Source: JALYIM01 sp040003205 (GTDB lineage: Bacteria; Acidobacteriota; Terriglobia; Terriglobales; Acidobacteriaceae). From it: DNA of 23,473 nt. Under the pieces are notes generated by a model. The model was not told the origin of the DNA, searched no databases, and worked only from the letters and a program-made list of their open reading frames with translations. The position numbers and the translations under genes are program-made. Location: assembly GCA_040003205.1 (NCBI GenBank), contig JBDUDA010000015.1, positions 1 through 23,473 of the forward strand, in the 5' to 3' direction. This document shows positions 6,130 through 14,456 of this stretch, one piece after another (the stretch's first letter is position 1; each line of letters begins with the position of its first letter).

Positions 6130-8718
6130 ATGACGCTTCTCAGACGCGCACTGTTATCAACATTGATTGTCTTCTTCTGGTCGGCAAGCTTGTCGCTGGC
6201 TTCGGCCGAGCAGGATGCGCCGAGCCGCGCCGCCCGCCTTCAGTTTGTTTCGGGATCGGTGTCCATCCAGCCCAGTGGCGCGGATGAATGGGTGGCGGGC
6301 GAAGTGAACCGTCCCCTCACTAACGCCGACAATGTTTGGGCCGACAAGAATTCACGCGCTGAGTTGAACGTCGGAACTGGAATCATCCGCGTCAATTCTG
6401 AGACTAGCCTGACGCTGACCAATGTTGGCGACAACGCTGCCCAGCTTGAGCTGCATCAGGGAGCGATGAATTTGTATGTCCGCCATTTATACGACGGCGA
6501 AGTCTATGAAGTGGACACGCCTAATCAGGCGTTCACAATTTTAAAGTCCGGCGAATATCGTTTTGACGTTGATCCCTACGGCGATGCTACCGAGATCACT
6601 GTGTGGAAGGGCGAGGGAGAAGCCACTGGACAAGGTGAAGCCGTGAGAGTGCGTTCGCGGCAGCGGGCTCGCTTCACCGGCGGGAATTCTTTGCAGCATG
6701 TAGTTTCGGCCGCGCCCAATCAGGATGGTTTCGACGAGTGGTGCCGAGTGCGCAATCGCCGCAGCGATGAGTCGGTTTCGGCGCGCTATGTTTCTCCCGA
6801 TGTAGTCGGAGCCGAAGATCTCGACGCCTACGGAACCTGGCGCACCGTTCCGGAATATGGTTCAGTTTGGGTGCCGACTGTCGTCCAATCTGATTGGGCG
6901 CCCTATCACTACGGACACTGGATTTCAGTTGAGCCCTGGGGATGGACCTGGATGGATGACGCTTCCTGGGGATACGCTCCCTTCCACTATGGCCGCTGGG
7001 TTTACACCAGCGGATATTGGGGATGGGCGCCTGGTCCATATTACGGCGGCGGTTGGGGCCGCGCCTGGTACGCTCCCGCTTTAGTCACGTGGTTTGGCGG
7101 AGACAACTGGGGAGTGGGAATTGGGTTCGGCGGTGGCTATGGCCGAGGGTTCGGTGGCGGACTTGGCTGGTGTGCTCTTGGTTTCGGTGAGCCGTACTAT
7201 CCATCGTATGGCGGAAGCCGCGGATATTTCCGCAACGTCAACATCACGAATACCAACATCACCAACATCACCAACATTACGAACAACTACTACAACAACA
7301 ACACGACCAATAATTATCCGCCCACCAAGCCGCCTACTAAGGGTGGTGGCGGCGGACCTTACGGCCCGCATAGCACCGCGCCGGCGAACATGCACGCCCC
7401 TGGAGGCTTCACAGCAGTTTCGAAGAAAACTCTGGAGAATTCGCTGCCGGTGAGCAGGAATACTCTGCAAGTTTCACCGCAGCAGGCGCGGAATGCGCCC
7501 GTGCTGACTCGCGTGAATGCCACCCCAACTCGTGAAAGCGTGCTTGGACGCGGTGCCGGTAACAATGGTCGGCAAGCTACCGCTCCCCCGCCGCAGGCCG
7601 TTTCAAGACCTGTGGTCAGCAGAATGACCCCTCCGCCGGCACCGTCGAGAGGCCAGAGTATTGCGGGAATGACACGCACTCCGGAGGGCGCTGGCGTAAG
7701 AGGTGGTCAGGCCGGGCAGCCGAATCGTGTGTCCATTGCGCCTGGTGATCGCGGAGTAGTGGCGACTACCAATCCCAGAGGACAAACAGCGCAGCAGTCA
7801 GTTGGAGGCGGTAACAATGCTCCGGTGCCGATGCATGCCGTTCCACGGCCCCCGTCTGCCGGAGGGTCGAGAGGAATTATGCAGGCGGACTCTAGACCGA
7901 CAGGCGCAAATCCTGGTCCGGGCGTCTCGAATGGGCGACCCCTATCAGTGCCGAACCCTCGAAACGGAACTGTGCCGGTCGGTGGAGGCCGCTCGGTGCC
8001 TCGTCCACCGCAAGCTTCGGAGAACGGCAGAATGACGCAATCCAGCGTGAATGATCGGGCAAGCTCTCCGCCCGCTCCGACCTATTCGCGCGGTAACCCG
8101 AACATGGGCAAACCTTCGCCGAGCATCCAGCATAGCGACCCTAATGCTGGCGCCCGCGCTCAGGACCGCAGCACGCCCGCAATGACTCCACGCTCCGTGC
8201 CGCGTCCGCCTGAAGGCAGCGTGTCACGATCGTCTGGAAATTCACCCTATGCGCGCAGCGCTGGCAACGGCGTAAGTTATGGAAATAATTCTTCCGGACG
8301 CTACAGCGAGCCGGCGCGACCCTCGAGCTCTCCGGCTTACGGAAGCTCTTCGCGGAGCAGTTCGTCGAATGCGCCATACGCGGCGCCACGAGACAGCTCT
8401 CCGCGCGGAAATTCTTCCTACGGAAACGCTCCGCATAGTTCGCCGCGTGGAAACTCCTCGTACGGCAATCCGTCCTACGGCGGTTCTCCCCGGGGTAATC
8501 CGTCGTACGGAAGCGCCCCCAGCAGCGCCCCGCGAGGCGGAGGCTCTTATGGTGACGGCTCGCAGCCATCGCGCGGTTCCTACAGTGGCGGCGCTCCTTC
8601 ATCCTCAGGCGGCGGATACTCAGCGCACAGCGCTCCTTCACATAGCTCTGCGCCCAGTGGCGGAGGCTCCGGCTCGAATGGGTCGAGAGCATCCGAAGGG
8701 CACTCGGGACGTCGCTAA
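6130..8718 (+). CDS. Exported FecR-domain/DUF6600 protein with Ser/Gly/Tyr-rich tail
   Basis: An 862-residue paralogue of the preceding gene. The ATG follows GAAGGAGAG at 6115-6123, a strong Shine-Dalgarno. Seen: signal peptide (about 1-26, ending LASAEQ); FecR-like domain (about 36-170, SGSVSIQPSG, YEVDTPN, GEYRFDVDP); DUF6600 Trp/Gly region (about 200-355) with WGWTWMDDASWGYAPFHYGRW, longer than its paralogue because of a GGGYGRGFGGG insertion; Asn/Thr tract (369-396); then a Pro/Arg/Gly linker and, from about residue 716, a Ser/Gly/Tyr-rich tail with recurring SYGN/SYGS motifs. Likely periplasmic or surface-exposed. Function is unknown and a structural or matrix role is inference. An intrinsic terminator follows. 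The long antisense open frames over this gene are shadows. Confidence 0.88.
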   Translation: MTLLRRALLSTLIVFFWSASLSLASAEQDAPSRAARLQFVSGSVSIQPSGADEWVAGEVNRPLTNADNVWADKNSRAELNVGTGIIRVNSETSLTLTNVGDNAAQLELHQGAMNLYVRHLYDGEVYEVDTPNQAFTILKSGEYRFDVDPYGDATEITVWKGEGEATGQGEAVRVRSRQRARFTGGNSLQHVVSAAPNQDGFDEWCRVRNRRSDESVSARYVSPDVVGAEDLDAYGTWRTVPEYGSVWVPTVVQSDWAPYHYGHWISVEPWGWTWMDDASWGYAPFHYGRWVYTSGYWGWAPGPYYGGGWGRAWYAPALVTWFGGDNWGVGIGFGGGYGRGFGGGLGWCALGFGEPYYPSYGGSRGYFRNVNITNTNITNITNITNNYYNNNTTNNYPPTKPPTKGGGGGPYGPHSTAPANMHAPGGFTAVSKKTLENSLPVSRNTLQVSPQQARNAPVLTRVNATPTRESVLGRGAGNNGRQATAPPPQAVSRPVVSRMTPPPAPSRGQSIAGMTRTPEGAGVRGGQAGQPNRVSIAPGDRGVVATTNPRGQTAQQSVGGGNNAPVPMHAVPRPPSAGGSRGIMQADSRPTGANPGPGVSNGRPLSVPNPRNGTVPVGGGRSVPRPPQASENGRMTQSSVNDRASSPPAPTYSRGNPNMGKPSPSIQHSDPNAGARAQDRSTPAMTPRSVPRPPEGSVSRSSGNSPYARSAGNGVSYGNNSSGRYSEPARPSSSPAYGSSSRSSSSNAPYAAPRDSSPRGNSSYGNAPHSSPRGNSSYGNPSYGGSPRGNPSYGSAPSSAPRGGGSYGDGSQPSRGSYSGGAPSSSGGGYSAHSAPSHSSAPSGGGSGSNGSRASEGHSGRR

Positions 8719-8737
8719 TAGTTTTCACAAACAACTG

Positions 8738-8767
8738 GCCGCCCTCTTCCCCAGGGCGGCTTTTTTT
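8738..8767 (+). terminator. Rho-independent terminator after second DUF6600 gene
   Basis: Perfect 8-bp stem gccgccct (8738-8745) with agggcggc (8753-8760), a seven-base loop and a run of seven T at 8761-8767, about 20 bases after the stop. It separates this gene from the cytochrome gene. Confidence 0.93.
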
Positions 8768-8827
8768 ATTCCCTGCCAAAATGCTAAAGTCTTTGCGTAT
8801 CTCATCTCTACTCCGCAGGAGAGCTGA

Positions 8828-9358
8828 TTGAAAACTTTTATTCTCGGCTTCATCGTAGGTTTGATAGTCCTCCCACTTTCGGTGTACGCCTACTTCGTTT
8901 CGGGAAGCGCTCCGGTTGCAACTGCCGCCGAACCCATGCCATTCGAAGAGCGACTGGCGCACGAAGCATTGAACGCGCGAATTAAAAAGGAAATGCCAAA
9001 ATCGGTGCCCGTTTCGCCTGACTATCCGGCTGGGGCCGATATATATCGTCACCATTGCGCCGTCTGCCACGGGATGATGGACGGAAACCAGAGCCCCATC
9101 GCGAAAGGCATGTTTCCCAAGCCACCGCTGCTGCTGCATGGCAAGGGCGTTACCGACGACGAGCCAGGAGAAACTTATTGGAAGGTTGCCAATGGCATCC
9201 GCCTGACTGGCATGCCAGCCTTCAATCAGTCGTTGTCCGAAGCAGAAATGTGGCAGGTCAGTCTGCTCATGGCGAATGCGGATAAGCTTCCAGACGATGT
9301 CAAGAAAACGCTCGCGGAAGCGCCCCACTTCCCACCAGCGCCGTCGGCTCCGCACTAA
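8828..9358 (+). CDS. Membrane-anchored monohaem class I cytochrome c
   Basis: A 176-residue protein with an N-terminal hydrophobic segment (about 4-25, FILGFIVGLIVLPLSVYAYF) acting as an uncleaved anchor or signal peptide. One haem motif CAVCH (C77, C80, H81) and a likely axial Met in the GMPAF motif (M129) define a class I cytochrome c exposed on the periplasmic side, presumably an electron carrier. The start is TTG at 8828, supported by AGGAGAG at 8818-8824 about five bases upstream; no in-frame ATG would preserve the anchor. Redox partners are not visible: it follows a terminator and precedes a repeat region, so it appears monocistronic. Confidence 0.9.
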   Translation: MKTFILGFIVGLIVLPLSVYAYFVSGSAPVATAAEPMPFEERLAHEALNARIKKEMPKSVPVSPDYPAGADIYRHHCAVCHGMMDGNQSPIAKGMFPKPPLLLHGKGVTDDEPGETYWKVANGIRLTGMPAFNQSLSEAEMWQVSLLMANADKLPDDVKKTLAEAPHFPPAPSAPH

Positions 9359-9370
9359 AAAGAAGCCACT

Positions 9371-9473
9371 GTCATCCCGAGCGAAGCCGAGGGACCTGCT
9401 TTTCTTTTTACGAACTGCAAACAGCAGGTCTCTCGACTCCGCAAAGCGTGCGCTTTGCTCCGCTCGAGATGAC
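9371..9473. repeat. Family-1 palindromic repeat with internal hairpin insertion
   Basis: Begins gtcatcccgagcgaagccga and ends ccgctcgagatgac; inner arms acctgct and agcaggt. Compared with the 641-723 copy, the right arm carries about 21 extra bases (9439-9459) containing the palindrome gcaaagcgtgcgctttgc. It sits between the convergent 3' ends of the cytochrome gene and leuD. Confidence 0.85.
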
Positions 9474-9547
9474 AGGGTGGTTTAAATACAGCGCGCCATG
9501 CACGCGGCGGTGGGCGATTGGCGCTACACACACTAAAACAAGTCACT

Positions 9548-9580
9548 GTCATCCCGAGCGAAGCCGAGGGACCCCTATCC
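9548..9580. repeat. Family-1 repeat, left arm only
   Basis: Starts gtcatcccgagcgaagccga followed by gggacccctatcc, nearly identical to the left arm at 9371. The preceding bases are also similar (gaagccact at 9362-9370, caagtcact at 9539-9547). No clear right arm follows before the end of leuD. Confidence 0.75.
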
Positions 9581-9625
9581 CCGAGACCACTTTGTGGGCT
9601 AAGGGGTTTTCACAGAGACAACGCC

Positions 9626-10240
9626 TTAGATAAGTTGCAGTGACGCTTCCGGCACCGGATGCTGGCTTTCATACGCCGCAATCTCAGCTTCGTGCTGAAG
9701 AGTTAATCCAATGTCATCGAGTCCGTTCAACAGACGATGGCGGGTCGATTCTTCAATCTGAAAAGTGGAGGCAAAGCCGTGTTCGTCGAATACCTTGCGA
9801 TTTTCCAGATCAATCGTGAGCTCGTATTCGGGAATCTCAGCGGCGCGGCGAGCGAGCTCTGAAACCTGGTCTTCGGACAGCACCACTGTCAGAACCCCGT
9901 TCTGCACGCAATTACTGGTGAAAATGTCGGCAAAAGCAGGTGCGATTACCGCGCTAAATCCGAAGTCTTCGAGGGCCCAGACGGCATGCTCGCGAGATGA
10001 TCCGCAACCGAAATTCTTTCCTGCTACCAGGATGCTTCCCCCCGCATAGCGTGGCTGATTGATAGAGAAGGCAGGGTCGAGGGTGCCGTCTTTAGTTCGC
10101 CGCCAGTCATAAAACAGAAACTCACCAAAGCCGGTACGCTCAATGCGCTTCAGAAACTGCTTCGGAATAATCTGGTCGGTGTCCACATTTGCGCGGTAGA
10201 GCGGAACGACTCGGCCTTTATGGACGACGAATGGTTTCAT
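9626..10240 (-). CDS. leuD: 3-isopropylmalate dehydratase small subunit
   Basis: A 204-residue protein, normal length for LeuD. With LeuC it isomerises 2-isopropylmalate to 3-isopropylmalate, the second step of leucine biosynthesis, in the cytoplasm. Seen: DTDQIIPKQFLKRIERTGFG (from residue 20) and the swivel-domain signature NFGCGSSREHA (76-86). It starts six bases after the leuC stop, so the two are surely co-transcribed and probably translationally coupled; the Shine-Dalgarno before ATG is weak (ctaggcaaac). The lone ATG fits the family N-terminus (MKPFVVHKGRVVPL). Confidence 0.97.
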   Translation of the reverse strand: MKPFVVHKGRVVPLYRANVDTDQIIPKQFLKRIERTGFGEFLFYDWRRTKDGTLDPAFSINQPRYAGGSILVAGKNFGCGSSREHAVWALEDFGFSAVIAPAFADIFTSNCVQNGVLTVVLSEDQVSELARRAAEIPEYELTIDLENRKVFDEHGFASTFQIEESTRHRLLNGLDDIGLTLQHEAEIAAYESQHPVPEASLQLI

Positions 10241-10246
10241 GTTTGC

Positions 10247-11659
10247 CTAGTTAAAATGCCAGTCGCGAATGTCGGTGAAATGTCCAGTGATCGCAGCGGC
10301 GGCCGCCATCATCGGGCTCAGCAGGTGCGTGCGGCCACCACGCCCCTGGCGTCCTTCGAAATTGCGGTTGCTGGTGGAGGCGCAACGCTCGCCCGGTTGC
10401 AGGATGTCAGGATTCATGCCCAGACACATGGAGCATCCCGATTCGCGCCATTCGAAACCTGCCTGCTGAAAAATCTCATGCAGCCCTTCCCGCTCAGCTT
10501 CGCGCTTAACCGCCTGTGATCCGGGAACCACCATGGCGCGCACTTTTGCATTCACATGATGGCCCTTAGCGATGCGGGCGGCTGCGCGCAGATCCTCGAT
10601 GCGGGAGTTGGTGCAGGAGCCAATGAAGACGCGATCAATGGCGATCTCTTCCATGCGCGTACCAGGCTTCAGCCCCATGTATTCCAGCATTCGTTCGGAT
10701 GAGCGGCGGTCTTCCTCATTCTTGGTAACAGCGACTTCTGGAACTTTTCCCGTGATCGGGACGACCATCCCAGGATTCGTTCCCCAGGTAACGAAGGGCG
10801 CGAGCTTCGAGGCGTCCATGCGAATTACTTTGTCGAAAGTTGCGCCGTCGTCTGACCGGAAGGTAGGCCACTGTGCCATCGCTTTTTCCCAGTCCGCTCC
10901 CTGGGGAGCGAAGCGGCGGCCTTTGATGTAGGCGAAAGTAATTTCGTCCGCAGCCACCATACCTGCGCGCGCTCCGGCCTCAATGCTCATGTTGCAAAGA
11001 GTCATCCGGCTTTCCATGGAAAGCGCTCGAACGGCGCTGCCGGCGTACTCGATCACGTGTCCGGCGGCTCCGTCGGTGCCGATTTGTCCAATAATGCCAA
11101 GTGCCAAATCTTTCGCGGAAACCCCTTCGCCAAGCTGGCCGCTGACGTCAATCAGCAGAGTTTTTGCCTTGCGCTGGGGCAGACATTGGGTGGCTAGGAC
11201 GTGCTCGACTTCCGACGTTCCGATGCCAAATGCTAAAGAACCGAAAGCTCCGTGGGTGCTGGTATGGCTATCGCCGCACACGATGGTCATTCCCGGCTGA
11301 GTGAATCCCAGTTCTGGACCAATCACATGCACAATTCCCTGAGAGGGCGAGTCCATATCAAAAAGAGGGACGCCGAATTCCTTGCAATTTTTCTGGAGGG
11401 CTTCAATCTGGCGCGCTGCAACCGGGTCGGTAATCGGAGTTCCGCGCGGTTCGGTAGGAATGTTGTGGTCCACCGTAGCAATCGTGCGCTGTGGCTGGCG
11501 CACGCGCCGTCCAGCCCCCCGCAATCCATCGAACGCCTGAGGCGATGTCACCTCGTGCACAAGATGCAGATCGATATAGATGAGAGGCAGGCGGTCGGCT
11601 GGGGAATGCACCAGATGCGCGTCCCATATTTTCTCGAATAGCGTGCGTTTTTGGTTCAT
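10247..11659 (-). CDS. leuC: 3-isopropylmalate dehydratase large subunit
   Basis: A 470-residue aconitase-family protein of normal LeuC length, forming the [4Fe-4S]-containing heterodimer with LeuD. Seen: the family start (TLFEKIWDAHLV), TVDHNIPT (62-69), CGDSHTSTHGAFG (128-140), and three cluster cysteines in FIGSCTN (C349) and GCSMCLGMNPD (C409, C412). The substrate-contact region GRGGRTHLLSPMMAAAAA is intact near the C-terminus. It lies 50 bases downstream of the MFS gene and immediately upstream of leuD. leuA and leuB are not in this window. The Shine-Dalgarno before ATG 11659 is weak. Confidence 0.97.
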   Translation of the reverse strand: MNQKRTLFEKIWDAHLVHSPADRLPLIYIDLHLVHEVTSPQAFDGLRGAGRRVRQPQRTIATVDHNIPTEPRGTPITDPVAARQIEALQKNCKEFGVPLFDMDSPSQGIVHVIGPELGFTQPGMTIVCGDSHTSTHGAFGSLAFGIGTSEVEHVLATQCLPQRKAKTLLIDVSGQLGEGVSAKDLALGIIGQIGTDGAAGHVIEYAGSAVRALSMESRMTLCNMSIEAGARAGMVAADEITFAYIKGRRFAPQGADWEKAMAQWPTFRSDDGATFDKVIRMDASKLAPFVTWGTNPGMVVPITGKVPEVAVTKNEEDRRSSERMLEYMGLKPGTRMEEIAIDRVFIGSCTNSRIEDLRAAARIAKGHHVNAKVRAMVVPGSQAVKREAEREGLHEIFQQAGFEWRESGCSMCLGMNPDILQPGERCASTSNRNFEGRQGRGGRTHLLSPMMAAAAAITGHFTDIRDWHFN

Positions 11660-11709
11660 TCGCTTTTGAAACGTTGTCTGGATATTTTATCCCAACTGGG
11701 AGAATTCGC

Positions 11710-12918
11710 TCAGGATAAGTCTAATGGGGACTGGCGGGAAGCTCGCTGTGAAATATAAAAGGCCAACATGGTGACGGCGCCGATCAGTGGAACCAAAAAT
11801 CCTGCACGCAAACTGCCAAATAAAGTTGAAAGAAATCCGACTAACCACGGCATGGCTGCGCCCCCCAGATTGCCCACCGAAAATATAACTCCGCTGAGAG
11901 GGGTTGCTGCGCTGCCGAACCAATGCGGTAACAGAGACACGTTGATGGGAAACACCGAGGCCAGTCCGAGGCCCGCCGCGCCGGCTCCGAACATCACCAG
12001 CGTGATCGTTTTGGCGGATAGTAATAACGCTACCCCCAAAGCCGCCAGTCCGACGCCCGCCGTTGCCAGCCGGATTTCGGAAAAATGTCTGAGAGCTAGG
12101 GGAGCCAGTAACCGTCCTGCCAGCATCGCTCCCCAAAAAAAAGATGGAGTGATGGCCCAGCGGGCATGCGCTGTGGGATCAACTCGCTGCGCATAGGACG
12201 CGACCCATCCGCCGAGCGACGTTTCGGTCCCCACATAGACGAAAAACAGAGCAATAATCCATGGCAGCATGCGATGACCCCAGATCGCTTCGCGCGTGCC
12301 CGGCGAAGTTTTGGCCACTGGCCGAATGACATCCGCATTAGAACGCGCGAATAGCATCACCACCGCCAATACGATCAGAGCGCCGGCGACACCGTAGAGG
12401 AAATTTGAAATGTGGCCGGTCCGCTGCACAGCGGCAATCAGAAAAGGACATCCCATCGCTCCAATTCCCCAGGAGGAGTTGAGAAGGTTCAAGGCGGACG
12501 CTCGTTTGTCCGGATTCGTCTCAGCAATCAACAGATTCGCGGCCGGAGTGGTGACACCGGTCCCTGCTCCGTAAATACCAACTGCGAGCAGCCCAAGTGT
12601 CCAATGAGACTGGATTAATCCCGCGATTCCAGCGGCCATAAGCCAAAGTCCGACGACGAGGGTGGTCCGGTATCCTCGGCGCTGCACCAACACTCCAGAG
12701 AGCAGCATGCCGGCAATTGAGGTCACCCATTGCGCGATGAAAAAATACCCTGCCTGGGTATCGCTCAGGGACCAGTTCGTAGTGAGCACGGGAAGCATCG
12801 GACCCAGCAGCGTCATCACGATGCCCGTTAGAACGAAATCCAGGTGGACAAACGCCGCCCTCGGCATCGTTGATCTTGGTGTTGAACCGGCTCCAGCGTG
12901 CTGGGATGGTGGTTTCAC
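11710..12918 (-). CDS. MFS transporter
   Basis: A 402-residue polytopic inner-membrane protein with about 12 hydrophobic segments. Seen: GPMLPVL in helix 1, a modified loop 2-3 motif (GVLVQRRGYRTTLVVG, about 75-90), GAGTGVTTPAANLLIAE in helix 4-5 and a central cytoplasmic loop (RSNADVIRPVAKTSPGTREA). This is major facilitator architecture; the substrate is not evident. The frame can begin at GTG 12918, nine bases after the upstream gene ends, or at ATG 12867 (MPRAAFVHLDF), which many MFS N-termini would favour; neither has a strong Shine-Dalgarno. Position between a secreted NTF2-like gene and leuCD suggests co-transcription but does not identify the substrate. Confidence 0.87.
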   Translation of the reverse strand: MKPPSQHAGAGSTPRSTMPRAAFVHLDFVLTGIVMTLLGPMLPVLTTNWSLSDTQAGYFFIAQWVTSIAGMLLSGVLVQRRGYRTTLVVGLWLMAAGIAGLIQSHWTLGLLAVGIYGAGTGVTTPAANLLIAETNPDKRASALNLLNSSWGIGAMGCPFLIAAVQRTGHISNFLYGVAGALIVLAVVMLFARSNADVIRPVAKTSPGTREAIWGHRMLPWIIALFFVYVGTETSLGGWVASYAQRVDPTAHARWAITPSFFWGAMLAGRLLAPLALRHFSEIRLATAGVGLAALGVALLLSAKTITLVMFGAGAAGLGLASVFPINVSLLPHWFGSAATPLSGVIFSVGNLGGAAMPWLVGFLSTLFGSLRAGFLVPLIGAVTMLAFYISQRASRQSPLDLS

Positions 12919-12927
12919 AGAAGGGCT

Positions 12928-13503
12928 TTATTTCCCCGAGGACTTGGCGTCCTGGGGCGTACGAGGCAGCCCGGTAACCTTCCATGAATAGCGATCCGTG
13001 CAACGCCAGTTGTCGCCGCCGCCAGTGTTCGACCAAACGTCCACGACAAAACGTTCTTCTGTCTCGGTCTTGCCACTCATCTCGTACGTCTGGCTCAGGA
13101 TGAAGCTGGCGATCGAAATCTGGGGACTGATGGACCGCACCACGATTTGTCGCAGCTCGAACGTCTTGGCCCTGCGGCTGAATGCATCTCGCAGCCAGTC
13201 TTCTCGAGTAACGGGTTGCGTGGGGCTATCCGGTCTGAATTCCTGAAAGTCGTTCGACAAAATGCGATTCAGTGCGGCCTGGTCCTTATCTTGGATGGCC
13301 ACTAGTCCCTGATTCTCCAATTCGCCGAAAAACACCTGGAGACGGGATTTCGCCGGGGGCGGCGGCTTCGGCTTGGCTGCCTGCTGCGAGAATCCGGCAG
13401 AGCTGACCGCCAAAATGCTTACCGTCGCCAGACTTTTTAGTGCGCAAGCTCTTAGCAAGCCAAACTTTGAGGACAAACGGGCGGGAGTTCCAAGCAATTT
13501 CAT
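12928..13503 (-). CDS. Secreted NTF2-like (DUF4440/SnoaL-type) protein
   Basis: A 191-residue protein with a basic N-terminus and hydrophobic core (about 22-40, ending SAGFSQQ) read as a signal peptide, then a Pro/Lys linker (42-52) and a domain of about 130 residues. The domain opening (ENQGLVAIQDKDQAALNRIL) and the later IASFILSQTYEMSGK and ERFVVDVW strands fit NTF2-like folds of the DUF4440/SnoaL type. Members bind small ligands or act as enzymes, so no reaction can be assigned. The ATG at 13503 has AGGA about ten bases upstream. It is first in a minus-strand string leading to leuD and divergent from the glycosyltransferase gene. Confidence 0.75.
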   Translation of the reverse strand: MKLLGTPARLSSKFGLLRACALKSLATVSILAVSSAGFSQQAAKPKPPPPAKSRLQVFFGELENQGLVAIQDKDQAALNRILSNDFQEFRPDSPTQPVTREDWLRDAFSRRAKTFELRQIVVRSISPQISIASFILSQTYEMSGKTETEERFVVDVWSNTGGGDNWRCTDRYSWKVTGLPRTPQDAKSSGK

Positions 13504-13610
13504 GCTGAATAAATCCTGTCACAAACTGAAAATGTAAAATGATTATAGGTGAGGGCGACAATACGCTGGAGTAACATCAGCGATACACAAACTGTGGGGT
13601 TCCGATTCAG

Positions 13611-14408
13611 ATGATCAACGGCAAGCGGATCGCGGTCGTGCTGCCCGCATATAACGCGGAGAAAACCCTAGCGGCGACGGTGCGCGAGCTGCCGGAGACG
13701 GTCGATATTCGCATTCTGGTGGACGATAACAGCTCTGATCGCACGGTCGAAGTAGCCAAGCGCCTGGGGCTGCAATTCTACGTGCACGACCAAAATTATG
13801 GATACGGACGCAACCAGCAGACGTGCTACCGCGAAGCCCTGGCCGAAGGCGCGGATGTGGTAATCATGCTGCATCCCGATTATCAGTACACTCCACTGCT
13901 GGTAACTGCCATGGCCAGCATGGTCGCGTATGGAGTTTATGACGTCGTCTTAGGGTCGCGCATCATCGGAGGGCAAGCTCTGCTCGGGGGCATGCCGTTT
14001 TACAAATACGTTGCCAACCGTTTTCTCACAGCTTTCGAAAACTTATTTCTGGGAGTGAAACTTTCGGAGTATCACACCGGATATCGTGCCTTCAGTCGAG
14101 AGATCCTCACGAAATTACCGCTGCTGGAAAATTCCGACGACTTTGTCTTCGATAATCAGATGCTGGCGCAATGCGTGCATTTTGGATTTCGCATTGGAGA
14201 GGTCTCGTGCCCGACGAAATACTTCGCGGAGGCTTCTTCGATCAATTTCCGGCGTAGCGTGACCTATGGGCTGCAAGTGCTTTCTACAACCCTGAAATTT
14301 GCACTGCAGAAGGCGGGGATTGCGCATTTCAGCCTGTTCGATCCCGATGGGCGAAGACTTGAGCCGGTGGCAGGTGCGTACTACGCGCGCGGCGTGACGC
14401 AGCCGTAG
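13611..14408 (+). CDS. Family 2 glycosyltransferase (polyprenyl-phosphate sugar transferase-like)
   Basis: A 265-residue GT-A fold enzyme. Seen: nucleotide-binding start (RIAVVLPAYNAEKTL, 6-20), ILVDDNSSDRT (35-45), GRNQQTCYREALAEGADVVIMLHPDYQY (66-93) with the acidic D90 in the expected DXD position, and GSRIIGG. This pattern is closest to dolichol-phosphate mannosyltransferase-like GT2 enzymes that charge a lipid carrier with sugar. There are no C-terminal membrane helices, so it is cytoplasmic or peripheral. Only a weak Shine-Dalgarno precedes ATG 13611. The convergent neighbour is a GT-C-like membrane protein, a possible user of lipid-linked sugar (inference). Confidence 0.88.
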   Translation: MINGKRIAVVLPAYNAEKTLAATVRELPETVDIRILVDDNSSDRTVEVAKRLGLQFYVHDQNYGYGRNQQTCYREALAEGADVVIMLHPDYQYTPLLVTAMASMVAYGVYDVVLGSRIIGGQALLGGMPFYKYVANRFLTAFENLFLGVKLSEYHTGYRAFSREILTKLPLLENSDDFVFDNQMLAQCVHFGFRIGEVSCPTKYFAEASSINFRRSVTYGLQVLSTTLKFALQKAGIAHFSLFDPDGRRLEPVAGAYYARGVTQP

Positions 14409-14456
14409 ATATCAGCGCTGGAAGAAACTAAAACAATAAGGATACTTTTCGACGAT

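Noticed and set aside
8141..9355. 404-codon open frame on the minus strand across the second DUF6600 end and the cytochrome gene
   Set aside because: It spans a strong terminator and two supported plus-strand genes, and its product has no recognisable domain.
641..9580. Palindromic repeats as a CRISPR array
   Set aside because: Copies are kilobases apart with no regular spacers and no cas genes.
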